Assembly: GCA_022510525.1 (NCBI GenBank)
Contig: JAFLTH010000013.1
Span: 1 to 49,784 of the forward strand
From: Lachnospiraceae bacterium
GTDB lineage: Bacteria; Bacillota; Clostridia; Lachnospirales; Lachnospiraceae
Direction: 5' to 3'
Length of the DNA: 49,784 nt
The notes under the pieces are model-generated. The model made no database searches, had not been told where the DNA came from, and saw only the letters and a list, made by a program, of their open reading frames with translations. Numbering within the stretch: the stretch's first letter is position 1; each line of letters starts with the position of its first letter. Shown here piece after piece: positions 8,985-17,900 of the stretch. A program made the position numbers and the translations under genes.

Positions 8985-9437
8985 TTAAAGTTCCTTCTTC
9001 ATACAGATTGATTCGCTCATACATTTATATTGTCCATAATTGGGTATGACCTTATAACCAATTTTTCTATATAATGCCATAGCCGCTGCGAGTGGCTCTC
9101 CGGACTCCAATATGAAATACTTAAATCCTTTTTCACGAGCCCGTTCTTCCAGTATTTTCATGAGTTCAAGAGATATTCCCTGTCCACGATATTCTTTTTT
9201 CACGAATACCCTTTTTACCTCTGCATTTTCATTATCATATCTTTTAAAACTTGCGCTGCCTACTGGAACATCTTTGTCATACGCAATTACAACATCATGA
9301 ATATCATCTAATTTGTTATACGGAATATATTCAGCTCTATTTTCTTCACCGCCAACAAGTTCATTTAAAAAATCATCTAACATATGACACAACTCAATAA
9401 AATCCTGGCTGTTACCATCTGTATATTCAAATCTCAT
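8985..9437 (-). CDS. GNAT family N-acetyltransferase
   Basis: A 150-residue protein with the acetyl-CoA loop motif of the GNAT fold, VFVKKEYRGQGISLELMK, preceded by GSASFKRYDNENAEVKR and followed by YFILESGEPLAAAMALYRKIGYKV. It would transfer an acetyl group to an unknown amine. The start is taken at the ATG of MRFEYTD because AAAGGA lies seven bases upstream; a longer reading from a TTG six codons earlier would bury that site. It is 54 bases upstream of the GH4 gene on the same strand and may be co-transcribed. A link to pectin is not evident. Confidence 0.85.
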   Translation of the reverse strand: MRFEYTDGNSQDFIELCHMLDDFLNELVGGEENRAEYIPYNKLDDIHDVVIAYDKDVPVGSASFKRYDNENAEVKRVFVKKEYRGQGISLELMKILEERAREKGFKYFILESGEPLAAAMALYRKIGYKVIPNYGQYKCMSESICMKKEL

Positions 9438-9525
9438 AATGTAGTCCTTTCGCAAGTAAACTTCAGTTTATCTAACTAACAACACAAATGTAAAAAAACT
9501 AAAACAATTATAGCTTCAACAACCA

Positions 9526-9663
9526 GGCTGGAGGCACATATATTACTAGGCGAGGCCTTATGCAGGCGTCGGTCCTTAGGCTGCGTATTTTGCAGCCTTA
9601 GTACCGCTACGCCGGAGTCAGAGCGCAAGCGTGCCTCGCCTAGTAATATATGTGCCTCCAGCC
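9526..9663. repeat. 138-base foldback with perfect 31-base inverted arms
   Basis: The arm at 9526-9556 is the exact reverse complement of 9633-9663 (31 of 31). Inside, GGCGT pairs with ACGCC and AGGCTGC pairs with GCAGCCT around a GTATTTT loop, so the whole segment folds into one long hairpin. It lies between the KDG kinase and GNAT genes, both on the minus strand, 14 bases after the kinase stop. No T run follows either arm directly and I see no target-site duplication. It could be a small mobile element, a 3'-end RNA structure or a protein-binding palindrome. Confidence 0.85.
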
Positions 9664-9677
9664 GTCCTGTTTACCAA

Positions 9678-10766
9678 CTATCGCTTTATATCATAATTCA
9701 TATTCATCAAATTCTTAATAGTCTCCACATCATCCGTAATATTCGCATCCCCGCGTATCGTATGCTTGATCGCACTGCTTGCCACCGCAAAGTTGGCTAT
9801 ATCCATGGGCTTGTAATTATGCATCATAGCATAGATGAGTCCGCTGGCAAAAGCGTCTCCGCCGCCAACCCTGTCAAGTATATTGAACGTAAACAGCTTG
9901 CTTTCAAAAGTATGGTTTTCATACCACAAAAATGCCTTAAGGCTGTTCTCACTACCGCTGTGAGCATAGCGCACATGGCGGGCAATACATTTCAGATTAG
10001 GATACCTAGCAACAAAAGCCTGGAAAACCTCATCCTCCTGCTCATAGCTTGGCTGCAGCGGAATACCGTCCTTTACATCACCCTTGCTGTGGTCCTCTTC
10101 ATCCTTCCAGAGATGATAAGGCTCTATTCCAAGCAGTACATCCACATAAGGGAGACACTCCGTACAGAAATCCCTTGCCTCTTCCCAGCTCCAGAGCTTG
10201 CTTCTGAAGTTACCGTCAAAGCTGACCGTAAGTCCTTTTTCCTTGGCAATTTTTAAACAGTCCATAATAAGTTTACGGCAGTTTTCCGAAAGGGCCGGAG
10301 TGATACCGCTAAGATGAAGCCATGTAAAGCCGTCAAGCAGTTTATTTAAGTCAACCTGAGAAAAATCAAATTCGGAAATAGCGCTGTTTTTTCTGTCATA
10401 TGTAACTTTGCTTGCACGGATTCCGTATCCGTTCTCCATATAATAGCTTCCAAGTCTGTGTGTAGGTGTCTGCTCAGGCGTACTTAATATAACGGGAGTA
10501 CAGTGTACGTCATTACTGCGCAGCATACGGATAGCACTTTTGCCCAAACTGTTGTTAGGTACTACGCTGAAGAAAGTACTGTCCACGCCGAGATTGGCAA
10601 GTGCAAGCGCAATATTTGCCTCGCTGCCTCCGTAGCTTGCCTCAAAACTGGAAGCCATACGTATTTTTTCATAGTTAGGGGGTGTCAAACGAAGCATTAT
10701 CTCACCTATTGTTATAAATTTGTGAGTGGTGTCACTTCCTTTTAATAATGGATTTGCATGTTTCAT
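9678..10766 (-). CDS. kdgK: PfkB family sugar kinase, probable 2-dehydro-3-deoxygluconokinase (copy 1)
   Basis: A 362-residue ribokinase-fold enzyme. It starts with FITIGEIMLRLTPPNYEKIR, has the substrate-lid motif GGSEANIALALANLG and ends with the PfkB signature DRVGGGDAFASG, which holds the catalytic aspartate and anion hole. In pectin use it phosphorylates KDG to KDPG. It diverges across a 329-base spacer from a second kinase of the same family that sits directly ahead of KDPG aldolase. The two could be redundant or could prefer different keto-deoxy sugars; neither specificity can be read from sequence. AGGAGGA precedes the start codon. The gene is followed by the 9526-9663 foldback. Confidence 0.85.
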   Translation of the reverse strand: MKHANPLLKGSDTTHKFITIGEIMLRLTPPNYEKIRMASSFEASYGGSEANIALALANLGVDSTFFSVVPNNSLGKSAIRMLRSNDVHCTPVILSTPEQTPTHRLGSYYMENGYGIRASKVTYDRKNSAISEFDFSQVDLNKLLDGFTWLHLSGITPALSENCRKLIMDCLKIAKEKGLTVSFDGNFRSKLWSWEEARDFCTECLPYVDVLLGIEPYHLWKDEEDHSKGDVKDGIPLQPSYEQEDEVFQAFVARYPNLKCIARHVRYAHSGSENSLKAFLWYENHTFESKLFTFNILDRVGGGDAFASGLIYAMMHNYKPMDIANFAVASSAIKHTIRGDANITDDVETIKNLMNMNYDIKR

Positions 10767-10899
10767 TGGGTATCCTCCTGTTATTATTTATTTTTATGAC
10801 TCTGCCTTAGTCTGCAATTTGTGCCTAATGCCTAAATTTGCAGGTAAATTTATTCTCTGTTTGTAAAAAATGAAGATTAAAAAGCATCTCTTAAATACT

Positions 10900-10928
10900 A
10901 TTTTAAACTTCTTTGGAAACTATTTCAA
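10900..10928 (-). promoter_or_regulatory. promoter for kinase copy 1
   Basis: Minus strand: TTGAAA (10923-10928), a 17-base spacer and TAAAAT (10900-10905). The transcript would have a leader of about 130 bases. Confidence 0.5.
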
Positions 10929-10980
10929 CAAAACATCTTCCAAAGTTTAAAAAATTTTTAGTAAAAATTAGAAAAAATGA

Positions 10981-11009
10981 TTGAGAATATTACAGTTTCA
11001 AACTATAAT
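10981..11009 (+). promoter_or_regulatory. promoter and candidate operator for the kdgK-kdgA operon
   Basis: TTGAGA (10981-10986) and TATAAT (11004-11009) with a 17-base spacer. The palindrome AGTTTCAAACT (10994-11004) overlaps the spacer and the first base of the -10 box, a good place for a repressor. Confidence 0.6.
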
Positions 11010-11095
11010 AAAAATAGGTGGTTTTAAACGAGCCCTCCACTTATGAAAATAAAGGGCTAAACAAGAAAATCCGCAGAACAGGAGGAATTTAACAC

Positions 11096-12193
11096 ATGAA
11101 TTTAAACTTAAGACCGGAAAGTGAATGTAAGTTTGATGCAGTATCTCTGGGAGAGGTTATGCTGAGGCTGGACCCGGGCGAGGGAAGAATCCGTACAGCC
11201 AGATCTTTCAGAGCTTGGGAAGGCGGCGGAGAGTATAACGTAATCCGCGGTTTGAAAAAATGCTTTAAGATGAACACAGCAGTTATCACCGCTTTTGCTG
11301 ATAACGAAGTTGGTATGCTGATGGAAGACTTTATTAATCAGGGCGGAGTTGATACTTCCCTGATAAAATGGATGAAAACCGACGGTATCGGACGTATCTG
11401 CCGTAACGGTATAAACTTTACTGAAAGAGGATACGGAATCAGAGGTGCAGTTGGATGTTCAGACCGTGCTAATACAGCTATTTCCAAGGCTACACCTGAA
11501 GATTTTGATTTTGAATATATTTTTGGAGAACTGGGTGTACGCTGGTTACATACAGGCGGAATTTACGCTGCTTTGTCAGAACAGTCATGCGAAACTGTTT
11601 TAGCAGCTATCAAGACCGCTAAGAAATACGGCACAGTGATTTCTTATGACCTTAACTATCGTCCTTCAATGTGGAGTGCTATCGGCGGACAGGCTAAGGC
11701 TCAGGAAGTTAATAAAGAAATCGCTCAGTACGTTGACGTTATGATCGGTAACGAAGAAGACTTCACAGCCTGCCTTGGCTTTGAAATCGAAGGAAATGAC
11801 GAAAACCTTAAGACGCTGAATCTTGACGGATACAAGAAGATGATCAATGAAGCTGCTAAGACTTATCCTAACTTCAAGGCAGTTGCTACTACACTTCGTC
11901 AGGTTAAGACCGCTACAGTTAATGACTGGAGCGCTATCTGCTGGGCAGACGGAGAAATCTATAAGGCAAAAGATTATAATGGTCTGGAAATCATGGACCG
12001 TGTAGGCGGCGGTGACTCCTTTGCATCAGGTCTTATCTTCGGTCTTATGACCACACAGGATGCTGAGCAGGCAGTTAACTACGGTGCAGCTCACGGCGCA
12101 CTTGCTATGACCACACCCGGTGACACCACAATGGCAAGCAGAAAAGAAGTTGAAGCTATTATGGGCGGCGCAGGTGCGAGAGTTCAAAGATAG
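11096..12193 (+). CDS. kdgK: PfkB family sugar kinase, probable 2-dehydro-3-deoxygluconokinase (copy 2)
   Basis: A 365-residue ribokinase-fold kinase. It begins FDAVSLGEVMLRLDPGEGRIR, has the lid motif WEGGGEYNVIRGL and the PfkB signature MDRVGGGDSFASG near residue 300. KDPG aldolase starts 28 bases after its stop, so the operon turns KDG into pyruvate and glyceraldehyde-3-phosphate. This makes it the better-supported KDG kinase of the two in this window. GGAGG at 11081-11085 sets the ATG. The gene has the well-expressed codon pattern of the other catabolic genes and no visible defects. Confidence 0.87.
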   Translation: MNLNLRPESECKFDAVSLGEVMLRLDPGEGRIRTARSFRAWEGGGEYNVIRGLKKCFKMNTAVITAFADNEVGMLMEDFINQGGVDTSLIKWMKTDGIGRICRNGINFTERGYGIRGAVGCSDRANTAISKATPEDFDFEYIFGELGVRWLHTGGIYAALSEQSCETVLAAIKTAKKYGTVISYDLNYRPSMWSAIGGQAKAQEVNKEIAQYVDVMIGNEEDFTACLGFEIEGNDENLKTLNLDGYKKMINEAAKTYPNFKAVATTLRQVKTATVNDWSAICWADGEIYKAKDYNGLEIMDRVGGGDSFASGLIFGLMTTQDAEQAVNYGAAHGALAMTTPGDTTMASRKEVEAIMGGAGARVQR

Positions 12194-12221
12194 AAAATCG
12201 AGGGTATAGGAGGAAATAGAG

Positions 12222-12851
12222 ATGAGTAGTATTACAGACAGCATGAAAAGTTCGATTATCGTGCCGGTAGTAGTTATTGAGAATGCTAAGGATGCAGTTC
12301 CCACAGCTAAGGCTTTACTTGCCGGTGGTATCAATGTAATGGAGATTACACTGCGTACGGCAGCTGCTATTGATTCTATCAAAAATGTTGCAGCTGAATG
12401 CCCTGATATGATAGTCGGAGTTGGTACGGTATTAAATCTTGACCAGGCAAAACAGGCAGTAGAAGCAGGTGCTAAATTCATAGTTTCGCCCGGTTTTGAT
12501 GAAGAAACAGTTAAGTGGTGCGTTGAAAAAGGTATTGATGTTGCACCCGGCTGTGTTACTCCTACTGAAATCATGGCAGCACGCAAACTTGGTCTTAGAG
12601 TTGTTAAATTCTTCCCTGCTAATGTATATGGCGGCTTGAACGCTATCAAAAACCTGTCAGCTCCGTTTACGGATATGCAGTTCATACCTACAGGCGGCGT
12701 AAATACCGAGAATATTGCAGAATTTGTTGCAAATAAGGCAATTTTTGCAGTAGGCGGCAGCTGGGTATGTAAGAAAGACGATATTTCCGCAGGAAATTTC
12801 GACAAGATTACAGAGCTGTGCAAAGAGGCGCGTAAGAACGCAGGCGCATAA
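12222..12851 (+). CDS. kdgA: KDPG aldolase (2-dehydro-3-deoxy-phosphogluconate aldolase)
   Basis: A 209-residue class I aldolase of the KDPG/KHG family. It splits KDPG into pyruvate and glyceraldehyde-3-phosphate, the last dedicated step of uronate catabolism. The Schiff-base lysine is K129 in VVKFFPAN; the catalytic glutamate lies in VMEITLRT; the phosphate-binding turn is PTGGVN. The length is that of the family. It follows the KDG kinase in the same operon, with AGGAGG upstream of the ATG, and a terminator follows at 12873-12907. Some family members also accept KHG or KDPGal, so strict specificity is not claimed. Confidence 0.93.
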   Translation: MSSITDSMKSSIIVPVVVIENAKDAVPTAKALLAGGINVMEITLRTAAAIDSIKNVAAECPDMIVGVGTVLNLDQAKQAVEAGAKFIVSPGFDEETVKWCVEKGIDVAPGCVTPTEIMAARKLGLRVVKFFPANVYGGLNAIKNLSAPFTDMQFIPTGGVNTENIAEFVANKAIFAVGGSWVCKKDDISAGNFDKITELCKEARKNAGA

Positions 12852-12872
12852 TTATGTAAGGTTATAAATTAG

Positions 12873-12907
12873 AAAAGGAGCTGTCCTGTTGTAGGCAGCT
12901 CCTTTTT
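12873..12907. terminator. bidirectional terminator after kdgA
   Basis: AAAAGGAGCTG and CAGCTCCTTTT flank a short loop that can itself pair (CCT/AGG). It marks the border between the pectin operon and the AT-rich island. Confidence 0.88.
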
Positions 12908-12924
12908 ATCTTGAAGAGTTTATT

Positions 12925-13158
12925 TTATGGACATAATTCCCAATCGCTTGCCCAACGCTGATTTGTGCAGTCATAAAGGCGTCTGTATAGCTTACTACCT
13001 ATGAGCTTATAACGCCATTCGTAATTTATGGAGTAAGGGATAGCACTCGTAACTGTTGATGACAGTGTAGCGGGCTGTTTAGCATAAATAGTATAATTAT
13101 CTAAACTAAAAAATGTTACTGCACAAAAGATACTTAAAATAATTATTCGTTTTTTCAT
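12925..13158 (-). CDS. small exported protein translationally coupled to the BlaR1-like gene
   Basis: A 77-residue protein that I do not recognise. It has a signal peptide (MKKRIIILSIFCAVTFFSLDNYTIYA, cleavage likely after the AKQ region) and a mature part of about 50 residues rich in Tyr, Arg and Trp, with two cysteines near the end (YDC and ELCP) that could pair. Its ATG overlaps the stop codon of the BlaR1-like gene (ATGA overlap), a sign of coupled translation and of a shared job. It may be a secreted ligand, an inhibitor or a modulator of the membrane protease; no family match is apparent. Confidence 0.65.
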   Translation of the reverse strand: MKKRIIILSIFCAVTFFSLDNYTIYAKQPATLSSTVTSAIPYSINYEWRYKLIGSKLYRRLYDCTNQRWASDWELCP

Positions 13159-14300
13159 TTAATTTTCTCTCCTTTATCGTTAAATATTTCTAGATTTTCA
13201 TCAAAAATCATATTGACAGTTGTAATATATTCACCGTTAGTATATAAATCATATGTTCCATTTTCATTTAAGATGAGATAACTGTTAACAGCATTTATTG
13301 TAAATGTATTTTCCAAAATTTCATCCGGTATATGATATGGTTCAAATATAATAATATTAGGTAAAAACAATGTGAATATAATTAATATAAATGTTATAAA
13401 GCGGTTTACTAGCTTGTGCTTTTTTTCTATTGATTGTTTATTGGAATTTGCTAGTAAAATTTCTATTCTATTTTTAAGTTCCATTTTATTATTGAATGTT
13501 GCAATCCATTTATATTTACGTATTGGCTGTAATTTAGCAATTTTAATAAGACATTCTAGATAGTTTAGTTTTTGGATTTCATTAAGTTTATTTATTATTG
13601 TTGTATCGATATATATTTCCTGAATTTTAATAATTTGTTTGCGTAATATATAAATAAATGGATTCCACCAATAAATTGTCTGTAATAATTCACAAGCAAA
13701 TCTAATCCATAAATCTTTATTATAATAATGTGACATCTCGTGACTGAGTATATAGTACCATTCATCATCGGATAATTCCAGCTCCGGTAGGGCGATAGTA
13801 GGTTTTTGAAGACCAAATATAAACGGAGTAGATATTTCCTTATTACTTACTAAACTAAATTGTGTGGTTTTATTCCAACCATCATTAATTATTTTTACAA
13901 GTTTATATAGAGTATTATTATTTACCGTTTGATATTTATGTATTTTATGAGTAATTATAAAATAAGATAGGATGAATTTTGTCATGCATATAATGCTGCC
14001 TACAATTGAAATGGGTATAGTCATTGATAATAATGATAAATTATCTCCTGAAAAGATGCTATTTTGTTTAATAAATGTTACATATATATCTGGCCATATT
14101 TTAGTAATATTGATATTATTCTGAAAAGGAAGTTCAAATGGTAGAAATAGTCGTAACATTATCATTAATATAATAAAAAACAAAAAGTAAAAATATTGCT
14201 TAGATATAATATCCAGATTGGCTATAAGATAACTTAAAGACAATATTGCAATAGTACTAAATAGTAAAGTATTAATTACTGCCGAAAAAGAAATATCCAT
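13155..14300 (-). CDS. BlaR1-like M56 family membrane metallopeptidase
   Basis: A 381-residue protein with hydrophobic segments at about residues 8-28, 37-55, 90-113 and 295-318. The zinc motif HEMSH (H187-H191) lies in a cytoplasmic loop, followed by the WWNPFIYILRKQ segment typical of M56 peptidases. Unlike classic BlaR1/MecR1 it lacks the roughly 250-residue penicillin-sensing domain: only about 60 residues follow the last span. Such a protease would be expected to inactivate the BlaI-type repressor encoded 21 bases upstream when it senses something outside the cell. The signal is not known and need not be an antibiotic, since no beta-lactamase gene lies nearby. Confidence 0.88.
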   Translation of the reverse strand: MDISFSAVINTLLFSTIAILSLSYLIANLDIISKQYFYFLFFIILMIMLRLFLPFELPFQNNINITKIWPDIYVTFIKQNSIFSGDNLSLLSMTIPISIVGSIICMTKFILSYFIITHKIHKYQTVNNNTLYKLVKIINDGWNKTTQFSLVSNKEISTPFIFGLQKPTIALPELELSDDEWYYILSHEMSHYYNKDLWIRFACELLQTIYWWNPFIYILRKQIIKIQEIYIDTTIINKLNEIQKLNYLECLIKIAKLQPIRKYKWIATFNNKMELKNRIEILLANSNKQSIEKKHKLVNRFITFILIIFTLFLPNIIIFEPYHIPDEILENTFTINAVNSYLILNENGTYDLYTNGEYITTVNMIFDENLEIFNDKGEKIK

Positions 14301-14321
14301 AGGAGAAATTCCTCCGCTTAT

Positions 14322-14732
14322 TCATTCGTTTGTATCGCTATCAATAATCTCTTTTTTACGCTGTTTGATGATTTCTTCTAATTTATTGAGCTCTTCAAGG
14401 GTATTACTATCATTCTCGGTCGGAAGCAATGCTGCTATTAGATGAGAAGCGGTAATATTTTTACTAATCATATTATTGAGCATATCCCTTAAACTGTTTA
14501 ATTCAATAACTTCAGAAGTAACCAGAGGTCTAAAGGTCCTTCCCAAGGCCTTTTTATTATACGAAACCCCATCAACTGCCACCATATTTTTTTTAATTAA
14601 ATTCTGTATGATCCTCTGTACACTATATATTGTTCCGTTTTTGTCTCTTTGAACGATTTCGGATACCATGAGAGGTTTATCTGACTCCCACAATATTCTC
14701 ATTACAGCTAATTCTCTATTTGTAAGTTTCAT
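14322..14732 (-). CDS. BlaI/MecI/CopY family transcriptional repressor
   Basis: A 136-residue winged-helix protein. It opens with the family pattern LTNRELAVMRILWESDKPLMVSEIVQR, then GTIYSVQRIIQNLIKKNMV (recognition helix) and a helical C-terminal dimerisation part. Family members bind dyads over promoters and are removed by cleavage triggered by the adjacent M56 protease. It is the first gene of a three-gene operon (repressor, protease, small exported protein) with a strong promoter at 14786-14815, and it diverges from the giant secreted protein gene, which is the obvious candidate target. Confidence 0.93.
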   Translation of the reverse strand: MKLTNRELAVMRILWESDKPLMVSEIVQRDKNGTIYSVQRIIQNLIKKNMVAVDGVSYNKKALGRTFRPLVTSEVIELNSLRDMLNNMISKNITASHLIAALLPTENDSNTLEELNKLEEIIKQRKKEIIDSDTNE

Positions 14733-14785
14733 TAATATTCACAGAACCTTTCCTAGTTGTATGGTTTCATGATGTCATTTTTATT

Positions 14786-14815
14786 AATATATCAGACAAA
14801 AGTTGTGCTTGTCAA
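14786..14815 (-). promoter_or_regulatory. promoter of the BlaI-BlaR1 operon
   Basis: Minus strand: TTGACA (14810-14815), an 18-base spacer and TATATT (14786-14791) with a TG extended -10. The spacer and -35 carry GACAA (14795-14799) and TTGTC (14809-14813), an inverted pair that shares its half-site word with the larger dyad at 14892-14924. Confidence 0.65.
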
Positions 14816-14866
14816 CAATATTAAGAAAAAGCGTAAAATATGTAAAAAAAATGGCAAAAATGATGA

Positions 14867-14895
14867 TTGACGTCTATTATTACTTTTGATAAACT
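14867..14895 (+). promoter_or_regulatory. promoter of the giant secreted protein gene
   Basis: TTGACG (14867-14872), a 17-base spacer and TAAACT (14890-14895), with TG at the extended -10 position (14887-14888). The weaker -10 is compensated by the near-consensus -35. A 13-base dyad starts inside the -10 box. Confidence 0.55.
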
Positions 14896-14924
14896 ACTAT
14901 TGTCAAAATGAGACAATAGTAGTT
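14892..14924. promoter_or_regulatory. candidate operator dyad for the BlaI-type repressor
   Basis: AACTACTATTGTC (14892-14904) and GACAATAGTAGTT (14912-14924) are exact inverted repeats of 13 bases around AAAATGA. The dyad begins inside the -10 box and covers the likely transcription start of the secreted-protein gene. It differs from the classic TACA/TGTA core of BlaI/MecI operators, so the match to this regulator is inferred from position. Confidence 0.6.
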
Positions 14925-14961
14925 GCAAATAACAATATTAAGACTAATGGAGAGGGGAAAA

Positions 14962-17900
14962 ATGATGAACAGAAGATTTAAAATAGTAGTGAGCTGGGTT
15001 TTATTGCTAGTTATATGCGCTGGATTGGTAAATGTGCCACAGTTAAAGGCCGAGGAGTTGAATGTTGAGTCTGCGGATGGGCAGGTAAATACACAGATTG
15101 ATACTGTGTCAGGAAATAGTATAGTGGTGCATGAAGAAAATGTATGGGATGGAATAACTATGGATTCATGTTATGAAGGCGAAAATTATAAAGTCACATT
15201 TACGCTTTCAGGTTATTGGCAGGGAGGATATAATGCTGGAATAACTATTGAAAATACAAGCAATACAGTGATTGAAAACTGGTTTCTGAAGTTTTCGTTT
15301 CAGGATAGCATAAATAATATCTGGAATGCAGTAATTGAAGAGAATAAGGATGGTGTATATATAATAAAAAATGCAGATTGGAATCAGGATATTCAGGCTC
15401 ATGGAAATGTTAGTTTCGGATTTTCTGCTTCAAATGATTTTACTGGTTTTCCGACAAAATATGAAGTATTAGAACAAATTAGTGAAAAGCAGAGTGAAGA
15501 TTACTATGTGGAGTACACTCTTTACAGTGACTGGGGAGACGGTTTTACCGGAAGTATCAATATTACAAATAATACAAACGGAAGATTGGAGGATTGGATT
15601 CTTGAGTTTGATTTCATAAGAAATATTGACAGTATATGGAATGCAGAAATTGCGTCCAAAGATGATGGTCATTATGTAATACGTAATTCAGGATATAATG
15701 CTAATATCAATGCTGGTCAGACGATTTCTTTTGGTTTTACAGGGAGAGGAGGTAACAGTACAGACGAACCTAGGGGATATAAATTATATTCCTATGAAAA
15801 GAATGCTGTTAATAATTCATCGGAGTTGGATTCTGACGGTGATGGCCTTACTGATGAGTTAGAAATTGTATTGGGTTTGAATCCATATTCGGATGATTCG
15901 GATGCAGATGGTCTGACAGATTATGAGGAAATGAATGTAACGATGACAGATCCTTTAAAAGCTGACACTGATGGAAACGGAATCATTGATAGTGAGGATG
16001 ATATGGATGGCGATGGTATTTCTAATAGAGAAGAAATAGATCAGGGAACAGATCCTTTAAAAAGTGATACCGATGGAGATAATCTAACAGATTATGAAGA
16101 AATACATGAATATAACACTAATCCATTACTAGAGGATACGGACGGAGACGGTCTGACAGATTATGAAGATGTATTTTTAGGGTTTAGCCCATTGCTTGTG
16201 GATACAGATGGAAATGGTATAATAGATTCAGAAGAAAAATTATATCAGACAGTAACCACGAAGTTTGAAGATGTAGGAAATGAAGGAGTAACAGAGGTAA
16301 GTGTTTCCTTGAAAGTAAGTGGGGATGCGGAAAAAAGAATCTTTATAGAAGATGTATATGAAATCGATAAGTTGTCAAGCGGTGTAGTAGGATTAATCGG
16401 TGTACCGGTTGATATTAACTGTAATACCGATTTTGAGCAAGCTGAAATAATTTTTCATTATGATGTGAATGCCTTGGGAGATACAAAAGAAGAGGACCTG
16501 GCAATTATGTGGTATGATGAGGAAAATAACTGGTATCAGATTCTGGATGAGGATAGTATTGTGGATACACAGGACCATACCGTTAGTTATACTACCACTC
16601 ATTTTTCAACATATATGTTAGCTGACAGTAAATTGTGGTATAATGCATGGAGAGAAAATATCGATTATACAAACAGTAACGCAGGAGATACTAGCAAAAA
16701 TAGTTTTGATATTGCATTTGTGGTAGATGTATCCATAAGCATGGGTTGGGATGGTAGAATGGATATGGCTAAAAAGGCATTGAATAATTTTATTAATTCA
16801 TTGCAGCAAGACGATGACGCAGCTATTGTTACATTTTGTGCATATGCTTCTTTAGCATCAGATTTCTCAAATGATAAAAACAAATTAAAGCAAATTGTAA
16901 ATAATTTATCTGTATTAAGCGGTACAAATGTAAATAGTGGATTGTTAAAGGCAATAGATACATTTGAAAAGCATAAATGTGATAAAAAGAATATTGTTGT
17001 ACTTATTTGTGATGGAGATGTTAATTATGTACAGTCAACAATTAACAAATGTATAGCTGATGATATTCAGATATATGCTATAAATGTTACTAGTGATTCT
17101 GCAAATATACTAGAAAGTATGTCATCCCAGACTGGAGGGCAGTATTATTATGCTTCAACTGCAGATGAGTTGGAAACGATAATGGTTTCCATAGCAGATA
17201 ATACCGTAAGTGATATAAATACCACAGATACGGATGGGGATGGGCTTTACGATATTTTTGAAACAGCAGGAATGAGAATGCCAAATGGTCAGGTTGTTTA
17301 TACGGATCCTAGTCTTAAAGATACAGATGGTGACGGATTGTCAGATTTTCAGGAAACAGGAATTATTTATAATATAGATAATAGATATATTGGAAACAAT
17401 ATGTATTCTTTTGCAAAGTACTTTCAGTTGAGAAGTTATCCTACTTTGAAGGATAGTGATGGTGATGGATTAACAGATGATGTAGATGACACTCCAATGT
17501 CGAATGATTTCGGTCTGGTAGCGGAACTGGATAATAAGTTGTGGAAATCGGATTACATTCATATCAAATCAAAAGATGGTACAATTTATCATGGGGGTGA
17601 TCAGAGTTGGTGGAAAGATAAGTCATCTTATCAGAAAACTGATAAATCTGGGAAACATCAAAAGCAATTAAAAAATGATGAATATTATCGTTTATGGCAG
17701 TTGGGCTGTGGAACAATAGCAATGAGCGATGCTGAGTTGTATATGACGTTCCAAAATGATGGATATAGTTCAAGCTATCCTATCAACTTTAATGAAAAGA
17801 ACAAAGTTTATGATGTGGATGATTATAGAGATTATTTAGAGCAGATGTATGAAAATATATATACCATTGATGACAATACTTTGCAGTGTCGTACGGGTCT

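Larger units (their letters stand above)
10767..11095. promoter_or_regulatory. divergent regulatory region between the two kinase genes
   Basis: This 329-base spacer has no gene. It is AT-rich and holds one promoter toward each kinase (10900-10928 and 10981-11009), a palindrome next to the plus-strand -10 box (10994-11004), an inverted pair TTTGGAA/TTCCAAA (10912-10918 and 10938-10944) inside the minus-strand promoter zone, and a leader hairpin AGCCCT/AGGGCT (11031-11058) ahead of the plus-strand gene. Confidence 0.6.

Noticed and set aside
9526..9663. Intrinsic terminator interpretation of the foldback
   Set aside because: Arms are far longer than needed and no T run follows directly on either strand; the first T-rich stretch on the minus strand is about 20 bases beyond the arm.
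13155..14732. Beta-lactam resistance locus
   Set aside because: BlaI and BlaR1 homologues are present but the penicillin-sensing domain and any beta-lactamase or PBP2a gene are missing. The serine hydrolase at 36255-37706 is far away and lacks the K-T-G box and a signal peptide.
15829..17500. Repeated GATGGxGATGG words that look like a DNA repeat array
   Set aside because: They encode the DxDGDGLTD calcium-binding repeats of the secreted protein; there are no constant spacers, so this is not a CRISPR or tandem DNA repeat.
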